A stretch of 64,000 nt of DNA, from assembly GCF_023734095.1 (NCBI RefSeq), contig NZ_AP024620.1, positions 678,501-742,500 on the forward strand. The letters run 5' to 3'. Under the pieces are notes generated by a model. That model did not search any database. It saw nothing but the letters and a program-made list of their open reading frames with translations, and had not been told where the DNA came from. Positions 25,773 through 35,337 of this stretch are shown here, piece after piece. Position numbers and translations under genes: made by a program. Source of the DNA: Moorella sp. Hama-1 (GTDB lineage: Bacteria; Bacillota; DSM-521; Neomoorellales; Neomoorellaceae). How positions within the stretch are numbered: position 1 is the stretch's first letter; the number at the start of each line of letters is the position of its first letter.

Positions 25773-28700
25773 ATGTGGCGCCTGGAAAGGGCCGGCATCC
25801 TGAATTTCTGGTACTACGACGAAGCCGAGTTTGAACTGGTGGACGGCCGCCTGGTCTTGCGCGGCGCCAACGGTTCCGGTAAGTCGGTGACCATGCAGAG
25901 CTTTCTGCCCCTGGTGCTGGACGGCGACAAGCGTCCCTGGCGCCTGGACCCCTTCGGCTCCCGGGACCGGCGCATCGAGTATTACCTGCTCCTGGAGCCC
26001 GACAGCGGCATCACCGAGCGGACGGCCTACCTGTGGCTGGAGTTCTATCACCAGGAACAGGAGCGCTACCTGACGGTGGGCATCGGCCTGCGGGCGCGGC
26101 GCAACCAGAACGGCGTCAACTTCTGGGGCTTCGCCATTACCGACAACCGCCGCCCGGGGCGGAATATCTTCTTCTACAAACGGGATTTCAGCAGCGGCCG
26201 GGAGGAACATATCCCCCTGACCCGCGCCGAACTGGAAGAAGCCATCGGCGCCGGGGGCGAGGTCGTCCGGGAGCAGGGCGAGTACCAGCAGCTGGTCAAC
26301 CGCCTCCTCTTCGGCTACAGCGAGCCCCAGGCCTACCAGGAACTCCTGGACCTTCTCATTCAACTGCGCAGCCCCAAGCTATCCAAGGACTTCAAACCCT
26401 CGACGGTCTATGAAATCCTCCAGGCGGCCCTGCCGCCCCTGCTGGACGATGAATTGCGGCCCCTGGCCGAGGTCCTGGAGGAAATGGACGCCATCGGCGA
26501 TCGCCTGGCGGAACTGGAAATCCACACCCGTGAGGTCGAGGGCTTGCAGCGGAGCTACCATAACTATAATGCCCTGCGCCTCTATACAGCCTCCCGTGAG
26601 CTGCTGGCGGCCCGCCGACACCAGCAGGAGCAGCAGCATATGGTCCAGGCTGAGGCAGAGACCATCACCGGGTTGGAAGAAACCCTGGTGGCAATAGCCG
26701 GCGAGCTCCAGGCCAGGGAAGCAGAACAGCAACAGATTCAGGCTGAGGTTAAAGTCCTGTCCGAACACGAGGCCTGGCAAAAGCAGAGTGAGTTAAACCG
26801 CTTGCGCCAGGAGGCCGGGCGGCTGGAAGCGGATTGCCAGCGGGCCGCTACCCGCAGCCGGGAGTGGCGGGAACGGGCCGACCGGGCGACGAGGGAAAAG
26901 GAAGCCCTGGCTGCGGAACTGGAAACGAACCGGGCCAGCCAGTACCAGATTCTAACGGAAATGGGCCCCCGGGCCGACGAAGCCGCCTTCAGCTACCATC
27001 CCATCTATGCCGGCTCCTGGGAAAAAGCCCCGCCGCTAACCGAACCCTCCTGGCAGTCGTGGCTGGCCGACCTCCGCCAGCAGGAGGAGCACCTGGGCCG
27101 GGCCCTGGAACTCGCCCGGCGCCTTACCCAGCTGGGGGAACGCCGCCGCCTGGCCGAGGTGGAGTTGAGCCGGGCCCGGGAGGAACGTGACGGCTGCGAG
27201 GCTGCCGAACACCGGGCGGAAGCCGCCTGCGCCGCCGCCCAGGAAGCCCTCCAGGAGAGCATCTTTGCCTGGCGGCGGCAGCTTCAGGTCCTTCCCCTCA
27301 CGGAGAATACCCTGCAAGCCGTCCTGGCGGCTTTAACCCGGTATCCGGAGGTCGACTATGAAGACTGCCGGGCGCCGGTCCAGGATAGTTACCATCAGGC
27401 CCGGGAGGCTCTGATGGCCCGCCGGGTGGAGTGGCAGCGCCAATTGCAGGAACACCAGGCGCAAAAGGAGGCCCTGGTGGCCGAATTAAAGGAGTGGCAA
27501 ACCCGGAAGGAACCCCAGCCTCCGGCCGGGGAGGCACGCCAGCGGGCACGCCAGCGCCGCGGCAACGGCAGCGGGGCGCCCCTTTACGCGGCCTGCGAAT
27601 TCCGGCCTGAAGTGGAACCGGCCCTCCAGGCGCGACTGGAGGCCACCCTGGAGGCCGCCGGTCTCCTTGACGCCTGGCTGAGCCCCGGTGGCCTGATTGG
27701 CGTGGCTGAGGACGAGGAAGAGGTCTGGCTGGAAGCCGCTCCCCTGGCCCTGGGTCCCACCCTGGCCGATTTCCTCTACCCGACGCCCCCGACTGGTAGC
27801 GGCCTGACGGAGGACCAGGTGGCCGCCGTCCTGGCGACCATTGCCGTCGATACGGACTACGCGGCCGGAGGGGCAGTTCTTCCAGAAACCGGTCGCTTCC
27901 AGCTGGGTCCCCTGGCCGGCCAGGTCCCGGGTAAGCCCCGGGCGGAATACATCGGCCTGGAAACCCGGCGCCAGACCCGCCTGGCGGCCATCGCCCGCCT
28001 GGAAGGGTTAATCCAGGAGGAAGAAGAGGTACTGGCCCGCTGCCGGGAGGAACTCCGGCGCCTGGAAGAAGAAGAGACTACCCTGCGGCAGGAACTGGCG
28101 GCCTTCCCCGGCGGGGAGGAACTGCGTCACGCCTGGCAGCAATGGGAGAAGGCTCACCTGGCCCTGGAGCAGGCCGCAGCCGTAGTGGCGAGTTGCAGCA
28201 CCCGGCTGGGGGAGATCGCCCGGGAGCAGCAGCAGGTAACGGCCGATCTGCACCAGCTACTGGCCGGTTCTCCCCTGCCGCCGCGGGAGGCCGGCCTGGA
28301 GGCAGCCATGGCCGCTTTGCGCCATTACCGGGAATTGGTCCTGGAATTAAAGGCCGCCTGGCAGCAGGGTCAGAGTTTACTGGCCCGGGCGGAGCGAGCG
28401 ACCAGCGACCTGGAAGAAGCCCGGGCCCGCCTCGCCCGGGAGGAACAGGAAGAAGCAAGTTTACGCGCCCGCCTGGCCGAGTATCAGGCCCAGGTGGCCG
28501 CAGTGGAGAAAATCCTGGCCGACATGGGCCTGGCTGATATTGACCGGCGTCTGAAAGAATTGACCGCCCACCTGGAAGAGTTGAACCGGACCCTTAAATC
28601 CCTGACGGAGAAGCACCAACAGCATGATAAGGACCTGGCCGTAGCCCGGACGCGGCTGGAGGGCTTGACGTCCGAACTGGACCGGCGCCGGGAGGCTACC

Positions 28701-29957
28701 CGGGCAGCCCGGCAAAACTGGGACGACGAGTGGCAGCGCCGGTTGCTAGCTGAATGGGAGGAAGTGGCCGACCCGGCCAGCGACGCCGAACTGGAACAAG
28801 TCCTACAGCAAATCGTACGGCGTTACCGGGAACGCTGGGACAAGGCCAACCTGCAGGCGGTTACCAACAGCCTGATGGATGCCTTCCACAGCGCCCGTCA
28901 GGCCCTCCTGGATTACGTGCCGGAATTACTCAGCGACGAGGAGAGCGAGCGGTTGCTGGTGGTCTTCTGTCGCGACCGGGACCATCCCCTGACTCCGGCC
29001 CTGCTCTTAAAAGAGCTGGAACAGGCCCGGGCCGAGCAGCAGCTCCTTTTAAGCCAGAAAGACCGTGAACTCTACGAGGAGATCCTCTTCCACGACGTGG
29101 GCAAGACCATCAGCCAGAAGATTAACCGCGCCGAGCGCTGGGTGCGGGAGATGAACCGGCTCATGCAGGCGCGCCAGACCTCCAGCGGCCTGCGCCTGTC
29201 CTTAAAATGGGAGCCGCGCCCGGCTCAGAACGAGCGGGAGATGGATACGGCGGAACTAATAAAGCTGCTGCGCTTCGACCGTCACCTGTTGCGGGACGAG
29301 CAGATTGACCGGGTCATTGAACACTTTCGCTCCAGGATTAACTGGGCCCGCCAGGAGGCGGAGAGCCAGGATACCCTGCGCCAGCGGATCAAGCAGGTCC
29401 TGGATTACCGGGAGTGGTTCCGGTTTACCCTGTACTACGAAAAGGGCGACCAGCCGCGGCGGGAGTTGACGGACAGCCGCTTCAACGTCCTGAGCGGCGG
29501 TGAAAAGGCCATGGCTATGTACATCCCCCTCTTTGCCGCCACCTATTCCCGCTATAGTGACGCCCGGGCCGACGCCCCGCGGCTGATCTCCCTGGACGAG
29601 GCCTTTGCCGGGGTGGATGAAGAAAACCTCCAGGATATGTTCGGCCTCCTGACGGAAATGGGCTTTAACTATATGATGACCAGCCAGGTCCTCTGGGGGT
29701 GCTATGCCAGCGTACCCGGCCTGGCTATCTACGAACTCTACCGGCCCCGGGGCGCCACCTGCGTCACCATCTTTCACTACCGCTGGGACGGTTACCAGCG
29801 GCACCTGGTCGAAAAGGGGAACGGCGAGGACGCCGGCGCTGACCTCCAGGAGGCCCTCGCCGAGGTGGCCGCCGGGGAAGATAGCGATAGTACCGGTACC
29901 GCCGCCGGCGCCAAGGCTGTGGTTTTTGGTAGCGTCCCTGGTAGCGATTTTAATTGA
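25773..29957 (+). CDS. jetC: Wadjet SMC ATPase JetC (TIGR02680-like, MukB-related)
   Basis: A 1394-residue SMC-like protein. Walker A GANGSGKS is at residues 31-38. Long coiled coils rich in E, R, Q and L cover roughly residues 210-620 and 740-1000, broken by a hinge-like region with less coiled-coil character. The C-terminal head has the signature LSGGEKAMAM near residue 1240 and the Walker B LISLDEAFAGVDEENL near 1270. JetC extrudes DNA loops and with JetD recognises small circular plasmids. The ATG at 25773 with GAAGGGAG upstream gives a correct N-terminus (MWRLERAGILNFWYYDEAEF). Confidence 0.93.
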   Translation: MWRLERAGILNFWYYDEAEFELVDGRLVLRGANGSGKSVTMQSFLPLVLDGDKRPWRLDPFGSRDRRIEYYLLLEPDSGITERTAYLWLEFYHQEQERYLTVGIGLRARRNQNGVNFWGFAITDNRRPGRNIFFYKRDFSSGREEHIPLTRAELEEAIGAGGEVVREQGEYQQLVNRLLFGYSEPQAYQELLDLLIQLRSPKLSKDFKPSTVYEILQAALPPLLDDELRPLAEVLEEMDAIGDRLAELEIHTREVEGLQRSYHNYNALRLYTASRELLAARRHQQEQQHMVQAEAETITGLEETLVAIAGELQAREAEQQQIQAEVKVLSEHEAWQKQSELNRLRQEAGRLEADCQRAATRSREWRERADRATREKEALAAELETNRASQYQILTEMGPRADEAAFSYHPIYAGSWEKAPPLTEPSWQSWLADLRQQEEHLGRALELARRLTQLGERRRLAEVELSRAREERDGCEAAEHRAEAACAAAQEALQESIFAWRRQLQVLPLTENTLQAVLAALTRYPEVDYEDCRAPVQDSYHQAREALMARRVEWQRQLQEHQAQKEALVAELKEWQTRKEPQPPAGEARQRARQRRGNGSGAPLYAACEFRPEVEPALQARLEATLEAAGLLDAWLSPGGLIGVAEDEEEVWLEAAPLALGPTLADFLYPTPPTGSGLTEDQVAAVLATIAVDTDYAAGGAVLPETGRFQLGPLAGQVPGKPRAEYIGLETRRQTRLAAIARLEGLIQEEEEVLARCREELRRLEEEETTLRQELAAFPGGEELRHAWQQWEKAHLALEQAAAVVASCSTRLGEIAREQQQVTADLHQLLAGSPLPPREAGLEAAMAALRHYRELVLELKAAWQQGQSLLARAERATSDLEEARARLAREEQEEASLRARLAEYQAQVAAVEKILADMGLADIDRRLKELTAHLEELNRTLKSLTEKHQQHDKDLAVARTRLEGLTSELDRRREATRAARQNWDDEWQRRLLAEWEEVADPASDAELEQVLQQIVRRYRERWDKANLQAVTNSLMDAFHSARQALLDYVPELLSDEESERLLVVFCRDRDHPLTPALLLKELEQARAEQQLLLSQKDRELYEEILFHDVGKTISQKINRAERWVREMNRLMQARQTSSGLRLSLKWEPRPAQNEREMDTAELIKLLRFDRHLLRDEQIDRVIEHFRSRINWARQEAESQDTLRQRIKQVLDYREWFRFTLYYEKGDQPRRELTDSRFNVLSGGEKAMAMYIPLFAATYSRYSDARADAPRLISLDEAFAGVDEENLQDMFGLLTEMGFNYMMTSQVLWGCYASVPGLAIYELYRPRGATCVTIFHYRWDGYQRHLVEKGNGEDAGADLQEALAEVAAGEDSDSTGTAAGAKAVVFGSVPGSDFN

Positions 29958-30086
29958 GAGACTCAGATAGCTGTCCCATGCATCGGCACCCCACTTAGCG
30001 TCGGGGTTGTAGCCTATCTATTTGATTATGAAAGTAATTGAGCCTGAGCTAAAAATAGCACCAGGGGATTGGTCCCTGGAGGTTAT

Positions 30087-31445
30087 ATGATAGATCGTGA
30101 AAATGAAATGGCCACCAAAGCAATTCAAGCTGTAAATGAAAGCCAGACGCTGGAGCCTTCTGGGAGAAAGGCCCCTGCAGATCTGCTTGCTTACCTGCAG
30201 CAACCGGGGTTCAAGCGCTTCTGGGACGCAGTACGGGCCAGGTATATCGCCCTGGGCCGGGTGGGGGGCCGCATCCAGCTGACCGACCTGACTCCTGCGG
30301 AACAGGAAACCCTGGGGGGCTTTCTGGGACGGGACCTAGCCGGCCACGACCGCCTTCGGGTAAGTCTGGCCACGATTGAAGCCGTCCTCCTGGCCAGCCG
30401 CTGGCAGGTTGACCTGCCCGCCTGTTTGGCAGCCTATTACGGCACTACCATCAACACCCGGCCGGCGATGACCGCCGCCCGGGAGCGGGCCTGGGAGGAT
30501 TTTTGTTCCCGGGCCATGGCCCTGGCCGGGAAGGAGGTCAGCCGGCGGTGGCTGGCCGGCCTATTGAACAGCCAGACCGCCGGTTACCGCACCCTGGTCG
30601 GCCTTTACCAGGAGGACGCGGGGAAGACCCTGTCCCTGCTGGCCACCTGTTGCCGGGCCCTGGAGGAAATTGCCCAGGGCCTGCCTAACCAACCTGTGCC
30701 TGTCTTTGCGGCCCGGCTGACGGGCGACCCCCATGCCCTGGACCAGGACCAGCCCCTGGGCCGGCTTTTCTGGACCGCCCTCCTGTTCTTCCTGGAAGTA
30801 CAGGATCTTGACGGCAGCGCCGGGCAGCGGCGTGAGCTCTTACGGCAGGTAGGCCTCCAGGATGACGACCTCTCCTCCAACGTCCTGGTGGCGGGCTTGA
30901 GGGTCAACGCCGGGGACCCCCTGGCCCCCCTCCTGGCGGCGGCCGGCAATAACCCCCTTATTTTACCGCTACGCTACTTGAACCGGCCGGTGGTCTGGAA
31001 ACCTGGCCCCGTCTATGTTATGGAAAACCCGGCGGTCTTCAGCGTTCTGCTGGCGGCTGCTGGCCCGGACTGGGCGCCGGCCCTGGTCTGCCCGGCGGGG
31101 CAGCCCAGCGTGGCTGCCTGGACCCTTTTGGACCAGCTGGTGGCCGCCGGCTGCCGGCTTTATTATAGCGGCGATTTCGACCCGGAGGGTCTGGGCATTG
31201 GCCTGGCCTGCCAGCGCCGATACGGGGTCGCTTTTAACCCCTGGTTTTTTGATACGGCGGCCTACCGCCTGGCTCCACGGGGGCTTCCCCTGACAGCCCG
31301 GCAGCGCCGTCAACTTTCCGGTATGGAAATCCCCTGGGACAAAGGACTGGTGGCGACCATGCTGGAACGGGGCCTGGCCGTTTACCAGGAGACCCTGGTT
31401 CCGGCTATGGTCAACTTCATGAACCGGGGCCCGGAACAGCAGTAG
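30087..31445 (+). CDS. jetD: Wadjet nuclease subunit JetD (DUF2399/TIGR02679-like, TOPRIM)
   Basis: A 452-residue protein. The C-terminal third contains VYVMENPAVFSVLL and YYSGDFDPEGLGIGLA (near residue 361), which are the Glu and the DxD elements of a TOPRIM fold like that of topoisomerase VI A subunits. The N-terminal part is helical and DNA-binding-like. JetD cuts plasmids trapped by the SMC complex. The ATG at 30087 follows GGAGGT closely; a TTG at 30069 is in frame. The 129-base gap from jetC is longer than usual. The set matches the DUF2397-2398-SMC-2399 type, which I take as type II Wadjet (type label from memory). Confidence 0.9.
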   Translation: MIDRENEMATKAIQAVNESQTLEPSGRKAPADLLAYLQQPGFKRFWDAVRARYIALGRVGGRIQLTDLTPAEQETLGGFLGRDLAGHDRLRVSLATIEAVLLASRWQVDLPACLAAYYGTTINTRPAMTAARERAWEDFCSRAMALAGKEVSRRWLAGLLNSQTAGYRTLVGLYQEDAGKTLSLLATCCRALEEIAQGLPNQPVPVFAARLTGDPHALDQDQPLGRLFWTALLFFLEVQDLDGSAGQRRELLRQVGLQDDDLSSNVLVAGLRVNAGDPLAPLLAAAGNNPLILPLRYLNRPVVWKPGPVYVMENPAVFSVLLAAAGPDWAPALVCPAGQPSVAAWTLLDQLVAAGCRLYYSGDFDPEGLGIGLACQRRYGVAFNPWFFDTAAYRLAPRGLPLTARQRRQLSGMEIPWDKGLVATMLERGLAVYQETLVPAMVNFMNRGPEQQ

Positions 31446-31450
31446 CCGGC

Positions 31451-31645
31451 CTAAGATAGCTGGCTGCTGCTGTTTTCTTCTTCGTCCCGGACGATCAGGC
31501 TCCTGCTGTCCACCGGGGCACCGAAGGCCGCCGGATAAGCGGAAGAGCCGGTCAGGGCCCGGTAGGGGAAGCGGGCCGGGATAACCCGGAGGTTCGGGCG
31601 GACCCGGAAGGGCTCCGCCAGGCTAAAAGTGTGGTGTTGGATTTT
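31451..31645 (-). pseudogene. Unrecognised gene-end fragment on the minus strand
   Basis: A stop-bounded frame of 64 codons with codon-like composition reads FRVRPNLRVIPARFPYRAL, then AAFGAPVDSRSLIVRDEEE near its end. It has no start codon after the upstream TGA at 31646-31648. It looks like the C-terminal end of a lost protein. I do not recognise the family, and chance openness in GC-rich DNA cannot be excluded. Confidence 0.3.
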
Positions 31646-31698
31646 TCACGCCCCCTTTCGATGGTCTGTCCATAAACTCCCCCGAAAATTAGCTTCAC

Positions 31699-31772
31699 CG
31701 CCGCCTCCCTGCGGTTTCGCTGAGTTTGCTAACGCCTCGAACCAAGTCACCCTTCGCCTTTAACCTCCAGCC
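31699..31772 (+). repeat. Single-arm copy of the jetB-jetC inverted repeat
   Basis: The stretch shares CGCCGCCTC, CTGCGG, TTCGCTGAGTTTGCT, CCTCGAACCAAGTC and an AGCC end with 25641-25714, at roughly 80-85 per cent identity by eye. The matching left arm is absent. It lies about 250 bases after jetD. Confidence 0.6.
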
Positions 31773-31812
31773 CCGCCCAGCCTACCTTTTCCTCATAGAT
31801 CTCCTGAAGGCG

Positions 31813-32811
31813 TTAAACCAGCTGCCGCCAGCCCTGGCGGGTAAAGGTGACGTTGACTGGTGGGGCTCCGTCCCGGGGCTCGATTTCCCGGGTGATGGTA
31901 CCGTTAAAAATAAAGGCATCCAGGCAGGGGACGCTCTCAACAATCCCGGCAGCAGCTTCGAAATCGAGGGAAAAATCCCGTGGTTGCAGCATTACAGCCG
32001 GGTTAAAGGGTTCCAGGAGCTGGAGATCACTTTCATAGTCCAGATAAAGCTGCCACATGAGATCCTCCAGGTGTTCGGAAGGCGTCACGACCGGAAGACT
32101 GATCTCTTGCCGGGCCTCCCGGCGGGAGATCATATGGTTGTGGGCGTAGAGCCTCTCCGTCAGGTTTTGAATGATATCCTCCACCCGGTCTTGTTCCTCC
32201 GCCGGCAGGTGCATTTGCAGTAGTTTCCTTGCCAGGGAGCGGATGAGGGCGTAGTTACGGTGGACATTGCCCAGGGCCAGAGGATGAACCCTGTTGACCA
32301 GTTGATTAAAGATGGCGACCATACTGCCTTCGCCCTCCAGGCCGGCGATCTCCCGGGCCAGGGCCAGGAAAGCGGTAACGTCCTCGACGCTGACCGGCAG
32401 GCGGGCTGCCGGATTAGCCGGGTCTTCCGGGTTAAAGGCGTTAGCCACGCTGGGGTCGATAGGCCCCAGTTCCCCCAGACGGCCCATGACGACCTCGTCG
32501 GCCCCCAGGCAGAGGAGGGTGCCGGCGCTGGCGGCGCGAAAGGGCACCAGGACCCCCAGGTACGGGGTAAACTCACGCAACAGGTTGACCAGGCGCCAGG
32601 GAGTCAGGACATCACCACCGCGGGTATAAAGGAAAAGATCAATACGGGGCCGCGGCCCCAGGGCCAGGAGGTGGCGGTAGAAGACCCGGATGACATCCGG
32701 GGCCACCCGGGTGCCCAGGTTTTCCCGGTCACCGGTAAAATAGCAGATCACGGCAGATTGGCGTTCCTCTTCGATTTGCTGCAGCAAGGGCAGGCGTTCG
32801 GCCCTTCCCAT
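31813..32811 (-). CDS. SDH_sah-family ClpP-fold serine protease
   Basis: A 332-residue protein of the serine dehydrogenase proteinase (SDH_sah) family, which has a ClpP/crotonase fold. The block VPFRAASAGTLLCLGADEVV contains the nucleophile serine region, and MGRLGELGPIDPS follows, as in related signal-peptide-peptidase-like enzymes. The N-terminal YFTGDRENLGTRVAPD is typical. The ATG at 32811 has AGGGAGGT 5 bases upstream; 20 extra residues from 32871 are unlikely. Its substrate is unknown. It is convergent with jetD and apparently monocistronic. Confidence 0.87.
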   Translation of the reverse strand: MGRAERLPLLQQIEEERQSAVICYFTGDRENLGTRVAPDVIRVFYRHLLALGPRPRIDLFLYTRGGDVLTPWRLVNLLREFTPYLGVLVPFRAASAGTLLCLGADEVVMGRLGELGPIDPSVANAFNPEDPANPAARLPVSVEDVTAFLALAREIAGLEGEGSMVAIFNQLVNRVHPLALGNVHRNYALIRSLARKLLQMHLPAEEQDRVEDIIQNLTERLYAHNHMISRREARQEISLPVVTPSEHLEDLMWQLYLDYESDLQLLEPFNPAVMLQPRDFSLDFEAAAGIVESVPCLDAFIFNGTITREIEPRDGAPPVNVTFTRQGWRQLV

Positions 32812-32912
32812 GGTAGACCTCCCTTCCGGCCGGGTTATAGATAGTATTTCCCGCCTGGAGGGAAAAAACACAGTATTGCTTATTGATCATTATCCCTTTG
32901 AGCAGCTTACCA

Positions 32913-33371
32913 TCAGGAGTTGGTAAACTCCCCCTCGCTTATCACCCTGTACCCCTGCTCCCGCAGCAAAGCCGCCGTGACGCCTGCACCGGGACGGGTG
33001 GTGCCGCTGAAGGTGCCGTCGTAGATTAGCCCGCTGCCGCAGGAAGGGCTTTTTTCTTTGAGAACGATTAAATCCGCGTTTACCCCTCGCGCCTTCGCCA
33101 GGGTGGCCTGCGCCCCCCGCAAGAAAGCTGCCGTCACGTCACGGCCCTCACGATCCACCACCCGTGCCTTACCGGCCAGGACATCATGGCCGTCGCCGCC
33201 CCGGATCTCCGCCGGCGGCCGGGGAATAGCCAGCCCCCCCAGGGTTTCCGGGCAGACCGGTACGGCCCGGCCCTGGCGTACCAATTCGGCCAGGGCCGGC
33301 ACCAGGTTATGGCCGCCGCTGTATTTGCAGTTAACTCCGGCCAGGCAGGCGCTAACGAGGATTGTACCCAT
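32913..33371 (-). CDS. DUF523 family protein
   Basis: A 152-residue protein with the DUF523 signatures ILVSACLAGVNCKYSGG at the N-terminus, VCPETLGGLAIPRPPAEI at about residues 39-56, and LKEKSPSCGSGLIYDGTFSG near 105-124. The conserved cysteines (two near residues 9-15, one at 40 and one in SPSCG) suggest metal or Fe-S binding. The biochemical role is unknown. The ATG start faces a divergent gene at 33501. Confidence 0.9.
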   Translation of the reverse strand: MGTILVSACLAGVNCKYSGGHNLVPALAELVRQGRAVPVCPETLGGLAIPRPPAEIRGGDGHDVLAGKARVVDREGRDVTAAFLRGAQATLAKARGVNADLIVLKEKSPSCGSGLIYDGTFSGTTRPGAGVTAALLREQGYRVISEGEFTNS

Positions 33372-33500
33372 CTAAGTATCACCCCCTCTAATTTAAATCC
33401 TTTTTTACCGGCCAGTCAAATTTTCCGGCTTGCGCCGGGGGCAAACCATGGTAAAATAAGAAAAATGACCGTGTAACAGGTTATGGGGGAGGGAAGGGTT

Positions 33501-34235
33501 TTGCACTCCGCGCTAAACTGGCCTCCCGGGGCCACTAACATCCTCCGAGATTTGGAGGCTACAGTAGATACCGAAAAACTCCTGGCCCTGCAGGGCATGG
33601 AAAAAGGGCGCCGGCTGGACGCCCATATTACCGAAATGTACGATAACATCTGCCGGGAGGCCCGCACCCTGGCGGAACCCGCCTTTGCCTGGTCCTACCA
33701 TGAAGTGACGGTAATTAACGGCCACGAACTCCACCTGGCCGGGGGGCAAATTATTAGCAGTCGCTTTCTAGCCCAGAAGCTGGCCCCGGCCCAGGGGGTC
33801 ATCGTCATGGCCGCCACCATCGGCCCACGCCTGGAAATAAGAATCAAAGAGTACCAGGCCGCCGGCGATACCCTGGCCAGCTACCTCCTGGATCTGGCCG
33901 GCTCGGCCCTGGTGGAGGACGCCTACTACAGCGGCTTCCAGCAGGTAGAGATGGCGGCTGCGGCTGCTGGCCTGGAAGCCACCACGCCCTTCGGTCCCGG
34001 CCACTCTTACTGGGATAACCTGGCCGACCAGAAGGTCCTCTTCTCCCTGGTGGATGCCGCCGGCCTGGGGATCACTTTGACGCCGTCATACTTAATGCTG
34101 CCACGCAAGTCCGTTTCGGGTATCAGTGGCATTGGTAAGGGCTTTGCCACCGGCGAGTACCACTGCCAGTACTGCCACCTGCGCCGCTCCTGCCCTTTAA
34201 GCCGGGCCAAAGAGGCGGCAGCGCCGGCCGGGTAA
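33501..34235 (+). CDS. Protein with B12-dependent methionine synthase activation domain
   Basis: A 244-residue protein related to the C-terminal activation domain of MetH, which binds S-adenosylmethionine and reactivates oxidised cobalamin. The segments GVIVMAATIGPRLE, LLDLAGSALVEDAYYSGF and ITLTPSYLMLPRKSVSGISG match that domain. The C-terminus holds a cysteine cluster (HCQYCHLRRSCP) that may bind metal or Fe-S. In acetogens stand-alone versions may support corrinoid methyltransferases; that is inference. TTG at 33501 follows GGGAGGGAAGGG; an ATG at 33483 overlaps that site. Confidence 0.8.
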   Translation: MHSALNWPPGATNILRDLEATVDTEKLLALQGMEKGRRLDAHITEMYDNICREARTLAEPAFAWSYHEVTVINGHELHLAGGQIISSRFLAQKLAPAQGVIVMAATIGPRLEIRIKEYQAAGDTLASYLLDLAGSALVEDAYYSGFQQVEMAAAAAGLEATTPFGPGHSYWDNLADQKVLFSLVDAAGLGITLTPSYLMLPRKSVSGISGIGKGFATGEYHCQYCHLRRSCPLSRAKEAAAPAG

Positions 34236-34269
34236 GGCTTAACATCTCCTTCGGAAGGAGCCACCAGAC

Positions 34270-34584
34270 GTGCTTACTACCACCACCAACACCATCGAAG
34301 GTCGCCAGATTAAAGAGTACCTGGGAGTAGTCGCCGGCGAGGCCATCATGGGCGCCAACATCGTCCGCGACCTCTTCGCCAGTATTACCGACATCGTCGG
34401 CGGTCGTTCCGGGGCTTACGAGGAGAAACTGGCCCAGGCCCGGGAGGTCGCCCTGAAGGAAATGGCCGACAAAGCCCGGCGCCTGGGCGGGGACGCCGTC
34501 GTCGGCGTCGACCTGGACTACGAGGTCATCAGGGAAGGCATGCTCATGGTCACCGCCGCAGGCACTGCCGTCAGGCTTGATTAA
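34270..34584 (+). CDS. YbjQ/UPF0145 (DUF74) family protein
   Basis: A 104-residue protein of the UPF0145 heavy-metal-binding-domain family. It shows the conserved [20 protein letters not shown] opening, [20 protein letters not shown] in the middle, and a C-terminal [15 protein letters not shown]. Members form pentameric rings; their function is poorly known. The GTG start at 34270 has TCGGAAGGAG about 10 bases upstream. It stands between the MetH-like gene and rnhA on the same strand. Confidence 0.9.
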   Translation: MLTTTTNTIEGRQIKEYLGVVAGEAIMGANIVRDLFASITDIVGGRSGAYEEKLAQAREVALKEMADKARRLGGDAVVGVDLDYEVIREGMLMVTAAGTAVRLD

Positions 34585-34655
34585 CCTGGCCGCGAGTATT
34601 GCAGCAAGCATCCTCTCCAGGGTGGGTACACAAAGCTGACTAACGAGGTCACATA

Positions 34656-35099
34656 ATGAAGCAAGTCACTATCTACACCGACGGTGCCTGTTCCGGTAAC
34701 CCGGGCCCCGGGGGATGGGGCGCCGTTCTCATTTACGGCGACAAACGCAAAGAGCTCTCCGGGGCTGAGCCGCGAACTACCAACCAGCGCATGGAGCTCA
34801 CAGCAGCCATAGAGGGCCTGAAGGCTCTGAAAGAACCCTGCCAGGTGCGCCTCCATAGCGACAGTGCCTACCTTATTAATGCCTTTCGCCAGGGATGGTT
34901 AAAGCGCTGGCAGAGGAACGGCTGGCAGACCATAAATAAGAAACCCGTGGAGAATCAGGACCTCTGGCAGGAACTCCTGCAACTGACCGCCCAACACCGG
35001 GTGGAGTGGGTAAAGGTGCGGGGCCATAGCGACAACGCCGAAAACAACCGCTGTGACGAGCTGGCCCGGGCGGCCATTACCCGGCCGCAAAAACATTAA
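34656..35099 (+). CDS. rnhA: Ribonuclease HI
   Basis: A 147-residue RNase HI that cuts the RNA strand of RNA-DNA hybrids. The four catalytic acids are visible: Asp in [17 protein letters not shown], Glu in [11 protein letters not shown], Asp in LHSDSAYL and Asp in NNRCDELAR. The basic handle [10 protein letters not shown] is present. Length is normal. The ATG at 34656 is preceded by GAGGTCACATA. Confidence 0.96.
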   Translation: MKQVTIYTDGACSGNPGPGGWGAVLIYGDKRKELSGAEPRTTNQRMELTAAIEGLKALKEPCQVRLHSDSAYLINAFRQGWLKRWQRNGWQTINKKPVENQDLWQELLQLTAQHRVEWVKVRGHSDNAENNRCDELARAAITRPQKH

Positions 35100-35168
35100 T
35101 TCTATAGCGCCCTGTATCCCGGCTACTTGCCGGGCACAGTATTACTATTACGAAAGGAGGTCTGCTTA

Positions 35169-35327
35169 ATGGGTAAATGGTCCTGCACGGCCTGCGGTTA
35201 TGTTTATGACCCCGCCGAGGGTGACCCCGAGGGCGGCATCGCCCCGGGGACGGCCTTCGAAGACCTGCCCGAGGACTGGGTTTGCCCCAACTGTGGTCTG
35301 GGCAAAGAAAACTTCGAACCCCTGTAG
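35169..35327 (+). CDS. Rubredoxin
   Basis: A 52-residue rubredoxin with the two iron-binding CxxC pairs, [14 protein letters not shown] near the N-terminus and [16 protein letters not shown] at the C-terminus. It carries single electrons at one Fe(Cys)4 site in the cytoplasm, typically to oxygen- or peroxide-reducing enzymes in anaerobes. AAAGGAGG lies 8 bases before the ATG. It is followed by a terminator. Confidence 0.97.
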   Translation: MGKWSCTACGYVYDPAEGDPEGGIAPGTAFEDLPEDWVCPNCGLGKENFEPL

Positions 35328-35337
35328 GCAGTAAAGG

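Larger units (their letters stand above)
31446..31812. other. Intergenic region between jetD and the convergent protease gene
   Basis: About 370 bases between convergent genes. It contains a minus-strand open fragment (31451-31645) without a start codon and the single-arm intergenic repeat at 31699-31772. No promoter or clear terminator was identified. Confidence 0.5.

Noticed and set aside
25524-26363. 279-codon minus-strand frame opposite the start of jetC
   Set aside because: It covers the Walker A region of jetC antisense and the repeat element, with no recognisable domain.
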